This document shows, piece after piece, positions 36,456-45,800 of a stretch of 64,000 nucleotides of DNA (within the stretch, counting starts at the first letter, position 1; the number at the start of each line of letters is the position of its first letter). This stretch comes from UJ101 sp965262705. GTDB taxonomy: Bacteria > Bacteroidota > Bacteroidia > Flavobacteriales > UJ101. A model generated the notes under the pieces. It did not search any database. It saw only the letters and a program-made list of their open reading frames with translations, and was not told the origin of the DNA. Location: the NCBI GenBank assembly GCA_965262705.1, contig OZ253556.1, forward strand, positions 124,001 through 188,000, in the 5' to 3' direction. The position numbers were made by a program, and so were the translations under genes.

Positions 36456-37163
36456 ATGAGCCTTAAATATTCGCTTACAGAAAATTTACTAACCGAACAA
36501 GCCGACGACTATAATGCCCGTCCGCAGGAGGTAAAAAGCCATGATTTGGAAAGCATCATTGCACAAATGTTAGAAAAAGGAAGCACTGTAACCCGTGCTG
36601 ACATTCTTGCTGTACTCAGCAATTTTTTTGAAGTAGCTAGTAGCATTACTGCTAATGGAGAGGCTATTCATACGGATCTTTTTAAAACCAACTTCTCTAT
36701 AGCGGGAGTATTTGAGGGAGCAACAGACAGTTTTGATAAAAGCCGCCACAGGATCAAAGTTAATACTACCGCGGGGAAAGTACTCAAAGAAGCGTTGAAA
36801 AAAATCCGAGTAGAAAAAGTCTCTGCTTCAGAAGTGATCCCCCATATTTTAGAAGTAAAAGACAGCATCAGCGGGAGCGTAAATGAGCAAATAACCTCAG
36901 GTGGAATATTAGAAATCACAGGCAGCCTGCTCAAAATAGAAGGCGATCATTCAGATAATGGTGTATATTTTGTTGCCAGCGACGGCACTAAAAAAAGAGT
37001 AGCTACGATAGCAGACAACAAACCTGCAAGGCTCTTTGTGGTGCTTCCTAAACTCGCTAGTGGAGAATACACCCTGCAAATCACCACGCAATATAATGGC
37101 GGAGGTTCAGGGCTTAAGAACCCACGTACAGGCACCTTTGATAAACTCCTTACAGTAGTATAA
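36456..37163 (+). CDS. HU-like DNA-binding protein with C-terminal DUF4469-type domain
   Basis: 235 residues from the ATG at 36456 (MSLKYSLTENLLTEQ). The N-terminal part (about 1-120) has the HU-like pattern typical of Bacteroidota, including VTRADILAVLSNFFEVASS. The C-terminal part (about 130-235) is beta-rich with GGILEITGSLLKIEGD and GEYTLQITTQYNGGG, ending KNPRTGTFDKLLTVV, as in DUF4469/Ig-like domains. Known: proteins of this layout are abundant nucleoid-type proteins of unknown exact role. The longer frame from 36324 starts inside the repeat and is rejected. Confidence 0.82.
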   Translation: MSLKYSLTENLLTEQADDYNARPQEVKSHDLESIIAQMLEKGSTVTRADILAVLSNFFEVASSITANGEAIHTDLFKTNFSIAGVFEGATDSFDKSRHRIKVNTTAGKVLKEALKKIRVEKVSASEVIPHILEVKDSISGSVNEQITSGGILEITGSLLKIEGDHSDNGVYFVASDGTKKRVATIADNKPARLFVVLPKLASGEYTLQITTQYNGGGSGLKNPRTGTFDKLLTVV

Positions 37164-37329
37164 GGTCAAATGATTTGACACGATGATGTCAAGGTCTGTT
37201 ACTGCATGCTATCAAGATGTTTGATAGTATGGTGTCAATATCTGTTATGGCATAATGTCAAGAAAGTAAGCAAGTAAAATAAAATTACGGATAATACATT
37301 AAGATACTTCATATAGAATTAAAGTCATA
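37164..37329. other. Spacer with degenerate TGTCAAG repeats
   Basis: GATGTCAAGGTCTGTTACTGCAT and GGTGTCAATATCTGTTATGGCAT are imperfect copies about 55 bp apart, followed by AATGTCAAG. No gene and no hairpin of note. Confidence 0.4.
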
Positions 37330-37447
37330 AAGACCGTTGCAAGGTAATAAAAGATTAGATATAAAATAACCGCTTAGTATGCTTGCTGAGCGTAGTCGAA
37401 GTATCACTTTTTTTATATCTAATCTTTTATTACCTTGCAACGGTCTT
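37330..37447. mobile_element. IS left-end/left-end palindrome (118 bp)
   Basis: Two IS left ends face each other. AAGACCGTTGCAAGGTAATA with AAAGATTAGATATAAAA on the left is mirrored nearly exactly on the right up to GCAACGGTCTT. The centre holds GCTTGCTGAGCGTAGTCGAAG. There is no coding sequence and no IS right end. The arms of about 38 bp can form a very stable hairpin. Confidence 0.9.
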
Positions 37448-37633
37448 AGTTAGTTTGTTATTTAACTTCAACATTAATAATTTTAATGATTTCTCTATCC
37501 TATGTTCTGCTTTGCTATTGTCTTTGGTGTTCCAGACGGCTTTACAGGGCGAGTGTTAGAGATAGAATCGATATCTTTCTTGTGTTTAAAGTGAATTATT
37601 TTTACTTTAGCCAAAATTTTTTTAAGTACAAGG

Positions 37634-38521
37634 ATGTCGAATTACGAAAATAAAATTAATAAAAGACGAGTTCGCTCTTCCTATTTTTCAGTAGTAATAA
37701 GTTTATCTTTAGTTCTCTTTATGATAGGAATTATAGGTATTTTATTGATCAATGCTCGGCAATTTTCTATTTTTATAAAAGGAAATATTTCACTAGAGGT
37801 TATTTTCTCGAATGGAGCAAAAAAAGAAACAATTGATCAATTAGTTAAAAATATTCAACTCTCCGACTATACGCTTAAGCAACACTTTATTGATAAAAAG
37901 AAGGCTTTAATTGAAGCGCGTAAAGCTACTGGAATGACTAAAGATGATCCGTTTTATAATGACCTTATCTATCCTGCTTCATTACAAGTATATCTAAAAA
38001 CTGACTACGTTGAACCTAAGAAAGTAGATAGCATTGCTCGAAAATTAAAGGCTGAATCAGGTGTTTTGGAAATACACTATCCTAAAAATGAATTGCACAC
38101 CATTTATCAAAATATTAACAAAATTAGTTTTGGTGCCCTGATAATTGCTAGTTTATTTCTTATTATCGCTGCTCTTCTTATTCACCACGCCATACGATTA
38201 AATATTTATGCTAAAAGATTTACGATTAAAACCATGCAGCTTATTGGTGCTAAGAAATCTTTTATTCGACGCCCTTTTTTATGGAAAAGTATGTATATAG
38301 GCTTATTTAGCGCACTATTGGCTATATCCATTCTATGTGGAATTTTATACTATTTAGCTGTTTATCAAAAATTTTTTCAAGAACCCTTTGCATTAGATTA
38401 TTACTCATTAGCATGGCTAGGAATCGGTATTATTTTTCTTGGCATTTTGCTATCTCTTATTAGTACCTATTTTGCCACTTCAAAATTTCTCAAGTTACGA
38501 ACTGAACAATTGTATTATTAA
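37634..38521 (+). CDS. ftsX: Cell-division protein FtsX
   Basis: 295 residues, inner-membrane permease-like partner of the ATPase FtsE that controls cell-wall hydrolases during division. Seen: one membrane helix near 20-42, an extracellular domain (about 45-165), then three helices in the C-terminal half (about 170-192, 218-245, 262-285), the family layout. The motif around MQLIGAKKSFIRRPFLWKSM near 202-220 (Gly-Ala-xx-xx-Ile-Arg-xx-Phe) is typical. First gene of a tight four-gene cluster; ftsE is not in the window. A TACTTTAG box at 37603 may be its -7 element. Confidence 0.92.
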   Translation: MSNYENKINKRRVRSSYFSVVISLSLVLFMIGIIGILLINARQFSIFIKGNISLEVIFSNGAKKETIDQLVKNIQLSDYTLKQHFIDKKKALIEARKATGMTKDDPFYNDLIYPASLQVYLKTDYVEPKKVDSIARKLKAESGVLEIHYPKNELHTIYQNINKISFGALIIASLFLIIAALLIHHAIRLNIYAKRFTIKTMQLIGAKKSFIRRPFLWKSMYIGLFSALLAISILCGILYYLAVYQKFFQEPFALDYYSLAWLGIGIIFLGILLSLISTYFATSKFLKLRTEQLYY

Positions 38522-38523
38522 TT

Positions 38524-38790
38524 ATGAAAAAATCTTCTTCATTTATTTTTAGAAAACGCAATTATACTTTAATGATCTTGGGCATTTTAGTAATTACAAC
38601 TGGATTTCTTTTAATGCTCGGGCATGGTGCTAACACTAATCCTGAAGGAAAATTCGACCCGCATTATTTTAATGAAAATATATTTTCTTTTCGTAGGATA
38701 AGACTCGCCCCTTTAGTGATCCTCATCGGATTTGTTATCGAAATTTTTGCCATTATGCTCCCTTCTTCTAAAATTAAGAAAGAATCATGA
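38524..38790 (+). CDS. DUF3098 small membrane protein
   Basis: 88 residues with two predicted membrane helices (about 15-33 and 58-80) and a periplasmic loop containing FDPHYFNENIFSFRRIRLAP, which is the family hallmark. Function unknown. It starts 2 bp after ftsX and overlaps uppP by 4 bp, so it is made together with cell-envelope proteins. This gene order is standard in Bacteroidota. Confidence 0.85.
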   Translation: MKKSSSFIFRKRNYTLMILGILVITTGFLLMLGHGANTNPEGKFDPHYFNENIFSFRRIRLAPLVILIGFVIEIFAIMLPSSKIKKES

Positions 38791-39581
38791 ATTATTTTCA
38801 GGCAATTATTTTATCTATTATAGAGGGACTAACTGAATTCTTACCTGTATCCTCTACCGGGCATATGATTATAGCTTCCTCATTTATGGGAATTTCCGAC
38901 AATGAATTTGTTAAACTTTTTACCATTGCTATTCAATTAGGCGCGATTCTCTCGGTGGTAATTCTCTATTGGAAAAGGTTTTTTCAAAGCTGGAATTTTT
39001 ATTTTAAACTTTTTGTAGCCTTTATTCCTGCTGTTGTTCTGGGATTACTATTCAATAAAATCATTGACCAGCTGTTAGAAAGCCCACTAACTGTTGCTAT
39101 CTCTTTGATTGTAGGCGGATTGATTCTATTAAAAACCGATGATTGGTTTTCAAATTCAGAAAAAACTGAAGTATCCTATTCTAACGCTTTGAAAATAGGA
39201 TTTTATCAATGTCTAGCAATGATTCCTGGCGTTTCGAGAAGCGGTGCTTCTATTGTAGGAGGAATGGCAGAAAAACTCAATAGAAAAACAGCGACTGAAT
39301 TTTCATTTTTCCTTGCTGTGCCCACTATGTTTGGTGCGACTGCAAAGAAAATGTATGATTACTATAAAGAAGGATTTAATTTATCGGAGCATCAAGTGAA
39401 TCTTCTGCTGCTTGGAAATATACTGGCTTTTATAGTCGGATTTCTCGCTATCAAATCCTTTGTAAATTATCTGAAAAAGCACGGATTTAAACTTTTTGGC
39501 TACTATCGGATTATTATCGGATTATTACTTTTAACGCTATATGGATTACATTATTGTGGATACCTTCATTTATCTTTATGA
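38787..39581 (+). CDS. uppP: Undecaprenyl-diphosphate phosphatase
   Basis: 264 residues, polytopic inner-membrane enzyme that recycles undecaprenyl diphosphate for peptidoglycan and surface-glycan synthesis; loss of activity gives bacitracin sensitivity. Seen: EGLTEFLPVSSTGH (13-26) and PGVSRSGAS (about 148), the two conserved active-site blocks, and about seven to eight hydrophobic segments. Overlaps both neighbours by four bases. Confidence 0.95.
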   Translation: MNYFQAIILSIIEGLTEFLPVSSTGHMIIASSFMGISDNEFVKLFTIAIQLGAILSVVILYWKRFFQSWNFYFKLFVAFIPAVVLGLLFNKIIDQLLESPLTVAISLIVGGLILLKTDDWFSNSEKTEVSYSNALKIGFYQCLAMIPGVSRSGASIVGGMAEKLNRKTATEFSFFLAVPTMFGATAKKMYDYYKEGFNLSEHQVNLLLLGNILAFIVGFLAIKSFVNYLKKHGFKLFGYYRIIIGLLLLTLYGLHYCGYLHLSL

Positions 39582-40276
39582 ACTTAGAAGAATTGCAGGC
39601 GGGTAAGATTTTATTGATTGATAAACCTTTAGATTGGACTTCTTTTGATGTAGTTAAAAAAATTCGACTGGAAATTACACAAAAATATCATTTAAAAAAA
39701 TTCAAAGTAGGACATGCCGGTACCCTTGACCCCAAAGCCACCGGGCTGCTTATTCTTTGCCTTGGAAAAGCCACAAAAAAAATAGAGACCTACCAAATGC
39801 AAAACAAAACCTATAGCGGCATCATTAAACTCGGCGCAACGACGCCTTCCTATGACACAGAAACCGATGAAAATAATTTTTTTCCTACCAAACACCTTAC
39901 CGATGAAATCATAAAAAAAACCGCATTTGAACTTACAGGCGTTATAGCGCAATATCCTCCCATTTTTTCAGCATTAAAAACACAAGGCAAACGACTTTAT
40001 GAATTTGCCCGAAAAGGCGAAAAGGTAAAAATATCTCCGCGAAAAATTTGTATTTACCGTTTTGAAATCACGCAGATTCAACTTCCCTATATCAATTTTA
40101 TAGTAGAATGCAGCAAAGGAACTTACATCCGGTCTCTATCACACGACTTTGGAAAAGCCTTAAAATCCGGAGGATATTTAACTGCCTTATGCCGGGAAAA
40201 AATTGGTAATTTTACATTAACCGATGCGCTTTCTGTTGAGAAGGCAGTTAAGCTAATTAACGTGAGTTCAATATAA
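39578..40276 (+). CDS. truB: tRNA pseudouridine-55 synthase
   Basis: 232 residues. Makes pseudouridine 55 in the T-loop of tRNAs. Seen: DKPLDWTSFDVV, the catalytic block GHAGTLDPKATGLL with Asp51, TYSGIIKLGATTPSYDTE, and CSKGTYIRSLSHDFG near 190. Start chosen at 39578, where ATG overlaps the uppP stop (ATGA); an in-frame ATG at 39554 inside uppP would add eight residues without family support. Last gene of the cluster. Confidence 0.94.
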   Translation: MNLEELQAGKILLIDKPLDWTSFDVVKKIRLEITQKYHLKKFKVGHAGTLDPKATGLLILCLGKATKKIETYQMQNKTYSGIIKLGATTPSYDTETDENNFFPTKHLTDEIIKKTAFELTGVIAQYPPIFSALKTQGKRLYEFARKGEKVKISPRKICIYRFEITQIQLPYINFIVECSKGTYIRSLSHDFGKALKSGGYLTALCREKIGNFTLTDALSVEKAVKLINVSSI

Positions 40277-40321
40277 AAAATGGTGATTAAGTTTTAGCTA
40301 TTCAAGTGCAACCGTATGTTG

Positions 40322-40354
40322 TAAGCCCCCCTAAAGTCCCCTCGAGGGGGCTTA
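40322..40354. terminator. Hairpin after truB
   Basis: TAAGCCCCC (40322-40330) and GGGGGCTTA (40346-40354) are exact complements around a 15-base loop. It lies 46 bp after the truB stop. No T-run follows, so it may be a bidirectional hairpin or a short dispersed repeat; a related CCCCTTGAGGAGACTTTAG lies near 54412. Confidence 0.5.
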
Positions 40355-40435
40355 TCCTTAAATGGCTCTCTCAAATTAATAGAAATGAAAGATATAATCA
40401 AAACTAAAAAATTTGCCTAATTAATATTGATATAT

Positions 40436-40804
40436 TCAGTATGCTTTAATTAAAATATCTGCTGAAATACCTAATTCATCATGCAAAGCTCTTATGATAT
40501 TTAAATTCAATTTTCTCGTTCTACTATAGAATATTTCGGTTACTCTACTTCTACTTCCTATTATTTCTGCTAACCGTTTATCTGATATATTCCTATTTTG
40601 CAAAACATACTTCACGTATTCAATAGGATCAGGCTCGCCAATTGGACTTGTTTCATTTTCATACTTTTCAACTAAATAACTTAAATATTCTAATTCTAAA
40701 AACTCACTCGTATCGGGTTTAGAATTAAAAATTTCTTCTATACGTTCTAATGCTTTATTTAATTCTTTTTCACTCTTAATTGAATTAAATTTTTGTCCTT
40801 TCAT
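40436..40804 (-). CDS. higA: HigA-type antitoxin (XRE family)
   Basis: 122 residues. N-terminal helical part (about 1-60) with a KYENETSPIGEPDPIEYV motif, typical of the HigA subgroup whose DNA-binding domain is C-terminal. The helix-turn-helix lies at about 70-115 (RNISDKRLAEIIGSRSRVTEIF). Known: HigA binds and blocks the mRNA-cutting toxin HigB and represses the operon. The gene is intact, but the toxin gene upstream is broken. Spacing between the two is 65 bp and contains a perfect inverted repeat. Confidence 0.85.
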   Translation of the reverse strand: MKGQKFNSIKSEKELNKALERIEEIFNSKPDTSEFLELEYLSYLVEKYENETSPIGEPDPIEYVKYVLQNRNISDKRLAEIIGSRSRVTEIFYSRTRKLNLNIIRALHDELGISADILIKAY

Positions 40805-40823
40805 AATATCTGATTTTTATTTT

Positions 40824-40860
40824 ACATCATTAAAAAAGAAATTTATTTTTTTAATGATGT
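40824..40860. promoter_or_regulatory. Perfect inverted repeat between higB remnant and higA
   Basis: ACATCATTAAAAAA (40824-40837) and TTTTTTAATGATGT (40847-40860) are exact complements around 9 bases. It sits 19 bp upstream of the higA start. It could be a HigA operator for a promoter driving higA alone, or a hairpin within the higBA transcript. Confidence 0.6.
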
Positions 40861-40869
40861 ATATTATGA

Positions 40870-41148
40870 CTATATTCTTCTTGCATTTACACAATCATAT
40901 TTTTTATGGGTTCCTATAAACCTCACATATATAATCTGAGCGTTAAAATTAACCTCCACTATAAGCCGATATTTATTCCCGCAAATATTAAACGACCCTA
41001 TTATTACCAACAATACTAGCTGCTTAATCTCATTACACGAACTCCACTCAGCATCCTTAGCCACTTTGTTCTATGACTTGATAGCCTGTTCTGAATCTGG
41101 ATATGCTTCAAAAAATTCGCGTAATTTCTTAATTGAAATGATTCGCAT
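40870..41148 (-). pseudogene. higB: Broken HigB-type toxin
   Basis: Start at 41148: MRIISIKKLREFFEAYPDSEQAIKS, split by a TAG (near 41072) where related toxins have Trp, then NKVAKDAEW. Further on, ASIVGNNRVV appears in another frame and NKYRLIVEVNFNAQIIYVRF returns to the first, so two compensating frameshifts are present as well. The end FIGTHKKYDCVNARRI is normal for HigB. At least one nonsense and two frame changes mean no toxin is made, unless the TAG is read through. Confidence 0.85.
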
Positions 41149-41208
41149 ATTTCATTGATTAATGCAAATACACAAACCTTTTTCCCGTTTAGGGAAAATA
41201 ATGGACAT

Positions 41209-41373
41209 GAGACCTTCGCAAAAAGCACGCTAACAAAAAAATGCAACGCCCTATAAAAATTAAACACTGGAGCAACCTAATGGGTGTGGAGGATTTTAAT
41301 TTTTTGAGAAGGAATCGGTTTGAAGTTAGATGCTTTCTTTTTCATACTTTTTTATGTGTTCTGCAACGGTCCC
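41209..41373 (+). repeat. AGACC element with 5-bp target duplication
   Basis: GAGACCTTCGCAAAAAGCAC to GCAACGGTCCC, 165 bp, left arm first, core CACTGGAGCAACCTAATGGGTG. GACAT flanks both sides. Confidence 0.9.
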
Positions 41374-41399
41374 GACATTTTTATTTGAATTAATAATGG

Positions 41400-41457
41400 G
41401 AGACCCTTGAAAAAGGCATTCCAGCCACCGGTAAGTCAGCACAGCTAAAAAAGTCTT
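41400..41457. repeat. Miniature AGACC-type element
   Basis: GAGACCCTTGAAAAAGGC to AAAAAAGTCTT with a central GGTAAGTCAGCACAGC motif, 58 bp. It ends 3 bp before the efflux operon stop, on the opposite strand. Confidence 0.5.
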
Positions 41458-41460
41458 AAA

Positions 41461-42882
41461 CTATTTCCAACCCCCGCCTAAAGCATGATATAGCTCCACA
41501 ATAGAGGTTAATTGTGATAATTTGTTATCAATTATTTTTAATTCGGAATCTAATGCACTTTGTCCGGCGGTTAATAAATCTAAATAATTGCCAAGACCAT
41601 TCTCAAGTAATTCTTTTGAATCAGATTCAGCTTTACGTAAGGCTTCCACTTCCTTTCGGTAATATTCAAACTTCTCTGTTTCTGCGCGGTAGGTGTAAAG
41701 GGCATCTGAAACCTCTTTTCCGGCATTTAGGAGACTCTTTTTAAAATCTAACAAAGCACTGTTTTGTTCGGTCTTAGCTACTTCATATTGTGTTTTTAAT
41801 TTTCTTTGATTGAATATAGGCTGCGTAATTCCGCCTGCTAAATTAGCAAAAAGAGAGCCGACACTAAACCACTTATCAAAAGTTGAACTTTGTAGTCCTA
41901 ATGTAGCTGATAAAGTAAACGAAGGGTATAAACTGCTTCTTGCTACATTAGTAAGTTCAAAAGCATTAACCAATTGATATTCAGCTGATATAATATCTGG
42001 ACGATTCCTCAGCAAAAGCGTAGGTACGCCCAAATCAGGATCAATATTGATGTTTTGATCTTTTAAGATCGATCGTTCAAAATGTCTAGGTGTTTCTCCT
42101 AATAGAATGCTCAATACGTTTTCAGTTTTAAAACGTTCTGCTTTTAAGTCTATTAATAAGGCTTGAGCATTATATAATTGCGCAGCATATTGATCTACAG
42201 CAACTCTATTTGCTTGCCCTGCATCTTTTAAAGCTTTAATGGTTTCTAGACTTTTTTGCCTGAAAGTGATCGTTTTTTCAGTTATTTTTAATTTTGAATC
42301 GTAAGCCAAAAGTTGATAATACGTAGAGGAAATATCAGCTATTAATTTAGTTTTTACCGCTTTATGAGCAGCGATGGTTTGCATATACTGAGCGGCAAAT
42401 GCACGTTTATTGCTCAATATCTTTCCCCAGATATCCGCTTCCCAAGAAAGCATCCCCGATAATTCAAATTCATTCACATGATCTATCCCTGAACGATTCA
42501 ATTCGCCGCCTCGCTGAGTATTTTCTGATACATCTGACCTAGTACCCTTAACCATTCCTATGATGGATGGCAGGTAACCTAACTTAGCTTGTTTTGCATA
42601 GGCTTCAGCAGCTAAGATTTGTTGAACCGCTATGCGAACATCAAGGTTATTTTCCAGTCCTTTTTCAATATAACCTGCCAAATATGGATCGGTAAACATT
42701 TTTTTCCATGAAACCTCTGCCATTGAAATACTATCTTGTGGCAAATTATCCGTTCTGTATAGATTTTGAATTTCTTCAAAATCAGGTCTTTGGTAATTTT
42801 TTGTAACCAAGCAACTTTGTAAACTTAATGCAAAAATGAACAGAACACACGTTCTAACTAAAATTATTTTTTTAAATTTCAT
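41461..42882 (-). CDS. Outer-membrane efflux lipoprotein (OprM/NodT type)
   Basis: 473 residues from the start used. Outer-membrane channel of a tripartite RND pump. Seen: a lipoprotein signal with a LSLQSC lipobox, VSWKKMFTDPYL and NNLDVRIAVQQILAAEA in the first half, the mid-protein GVPTLLLRNRPDIISAEYQL block, and a second half repeating the helical pattern (ENGLGNYLDLLTAGQSAL). Start at 42882 (MKFKKIIL) overlaps the RND stop by four bases; an upstream in-frame ATG at 42939 would remove the clean lipoprotein signal. Third gene of the operon. Confidence 0.92.
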   Translation of the reverse strand: MKFKKIILVRTCVLFIFALSLQSCLVTKNYQRPDFEEIQNLYRTDNLPQDSISMAEVSWKKMFTDPYLAGYIEKGLENNLDVRIAVQQILAAEAYAKQAKLGYLPSIIGMVKGTRSDVSENTQRGGELNRSGIDHVNEFELSGMLSWEADIWGKILSNKRAFAAQYMQTIAAHKAVKTKLIADISSTYYQLLAYDSKLKITEKTITFRQKSLETIKALKDAGQANRVAVDQYAAQLYNAQALLIDLKAERFKTENVLSILLGETPRHFERSILKDQNINIDPDLGVPTLLLRNRPDIISAEYQLVNAFELTNVARSSLYPSFTLSATLGLQSSTFDKWFSVGSLFANLAGGITQPIFNQRKLKTQYEVAKTEQNSALLDFKKSLLNAGKEVSDALYTYRAETEKFEYYRKEVEALRKAESDSKELLENGLGNYLDLLTAGQSALDSELKIIDNKLSQLTSIVELYHALGGGWK

Positions 42883-45800
42883 AATACAGGCGTGTCTTTT
42901 TCTGTAGGTTTGTGATGTGAAATTCTTTCTTGTAACCATTGGAATGCGATGTAAAGAGTTGGAATAACAAATATACCAATCAGTGTCCCAATTAATAACC
43001 CTCCTGCAGCTCCCGTACCAATAGACCGATTACCAGAATCATTTACACCAGTAGCAAAAACTAAAGGTAACAAACCCAAAATAAAAGCAAAGGAGGTCAT
43101 TAAAATAGGGCGTAGACGTGCTTTAGCACCATCTATAGCGGAATCTAACAAAGATTCTCCATGCCGTCTTCTTTGTATTGCAAATTCTACAATTAAGATA
43201 GCGTTTTTCGCTAATAAACCAATGAGCATGATTAACGAGATTTGGAAATAAATATTATTTTGCAGTCCCATTATCTTTGTGGAAAAATAAGCTCCAAAAA
43301 CTCCTACGGGCAAAGAAAACAATACAGATAGAGGCAGTAAAAAACTTTCGTATTGTGCAGAGAGCAAAAAGTACACAAATATCAAACAGAGAAAGAAAAT
43401 CAAAATGGTTTGATTTCCTGACTTTATTTCTTCTAATGTAAGCCCTGAATAAGCAATTTTGTAGTTAGTGGGTAGATTCTTAGCTTCTTCTTCAATAACA
43501 TTAATTCCTTCACCGGTAGAAAATCCAGGGTTCATTTCTGCTTTAATTGAAGTAGAGTTAAAAAGATTAAACCGAGTCAATGATTGCGGACCATATACAC
43601 GCTTGAAAGTTATAAACTCTGTAATGGGAGTTGTTTTACCATTACCAGTTTTCACATAGAGTTTACTTAAGTCACTTTCTGCAGCTCTGTCTTTTGGTAA
43701 AGCTTGAATATATACCCTATATTGTTTTCCAAATCTTGTAAAATCTGAAGCATAAATTCCACCGATATACCCTTGTAAAGTAGAGAATAGATCGCTCACA
43801 ACAACCCCTTTCTCTTTAGCTAAAGGAACATTTACAATCATTTCATATTTAGGATATTGAGTATTGAAAGATGAGTTTACATATTTTATTTCTGGATGTT
43901 TTTCTAACGATTGAATGAATTGCTGGTTGGTTTTATCCAATTTGGAAAACGAACCTGCGTATTTGTCAAGTAAATTCAATTCAACGCCTGATGAAGTACC
44001 AAAACCTGGGACACTTGGCGGGACAAAGAAAACAATCTTTGCATCCTTTATATTAGAGGCAGCGAGGAATAGCTTTTGTTTTATAGCATTAACTGACAAC
44101 GAATCTTCTTTGCGTTCAGACCAATCTTTTAATTGTATAATTCCAAAACCGTAATTGCTGCCAGATGAATTCAATAGGCTAAATCCGGAGGTCATCGCCA
44201 CAGTATTTATCCCCGGTATATTTTTTATATTTTCATACAACTGCTCATTTACTTTATGCGTACGATCTAAAGAAGCACCCACAGGAAGTTGAATATCAGC
44301 AAATATAACTTTTCTATCCTCTTGGGGAACGAATCCTTTTGGGATGGTATTCGTGCACCACCGTATTCCAACAAAGGTGGAAATCAAAATGATTATTGTA
44401 ATCCATCTGTTACGACATAAAAAACGTAATGCTTGGCCATATCTATAAATAATCGCGTTAAAAGCAAGGTTAAAACTTTGATAAAAACGCTGTAGGAAAT
44501 TTTTCTTTCCTAGATCTTCATGATCATTGGCATGAGGTTTTAAAAACAGTGCACAAAGTGCTGGGGATAAAGTTAATGCACTGACCGCAGAGATTAAAAT
44601 AGCAATTCCAATCGTAATACCAAATTGCGTGTAAAATACTCCCGTGGGTCCTTGGATAAACGTTACCGGCAAATACACCGCAGCCATGACTAAAGTAATA
44701 GAGATGATGGCACCCGAAATTTCATGCATGGCATCTATAGTTGCTTTCTTAACATTCTTTGCGCCTTGTTCTATCTTAGCGTGGACGGCTTCAACGACTA
44801 CAATTGCATCATCTACGACGATCCCAATGGAAAGAACTAATGCAAATAAGGTCAATAGATTAATGGAGAAGCCTAGCAAATTTAGGAAAAAGAAGGTACC
44901 TATGATAGACACCGGAACCGTAAAGGCAGGAATCAACATAGAGCGAATATCCTGTAAAAAAATAAACACCACAATAAATACTAGTATAAGGGCTTCAAAG
45001 AACGTATGAATAACTTTATCAATAGATGCATTTAAAAAATCATTAACATTATACATCGTTAAAAACTTAAATCCAGAAGGAAAATCCTTTTTTAATTGAT
45101 CTAACTTGTTGTTAATTTCCTCAATAACCATTGAAGCATTGGCTCCTTTAAGTTGACTAACCCCCATTACGGTACATTCATATCCTGCGACATTTGATGA
45201 TACTTTATAGGATTGCGATCCAAATTCAATCTTTGCTACATCCTTTAATCGAAGATACTGGCCATTCCCCAATGCTTTAATAATAATATTTCCATATTGT
45301 TCCTCGGTCTTGAAACGACCCGCGTATTGAATACTGTAAGAGAATGATTCCCCGTTATTCTGACCTAATGAACCCGCTGCAGCCTCTAAACTCTGTTCTT
45401 TCAATACAGCAGCAATGTCTGATGGAATTAAATGATAAGCATTCATTTTTTCTGGTTTAAGCCAAATACGCATGCTGTAAGTTTTTTCTGGAGCGATAAA
45501 AAGATCTGCTACACCTTCTATTCTTTTCAACTCCGGGAGTACATTAATTTTTAGATAATTATTCAAATACGTACTATTATAGTCTTTATTTGTACTGTAA
45601 AAACTGATAAACATCAAATGGTCGTTCTGACGCTTTTTTACTATCACCCCATCTTGTTTTACCTCAGCAGGTAATAATCTATTAGCAATACTCACACAGT
45701 TTTGTACGTTTACTGAAGCAATATCTGGATTAATATTGGGTTTAAAATATATAGTAATTTCTGCAGTGCCATCATCTGTTGCCGTAGAGGTGAGGTATGT

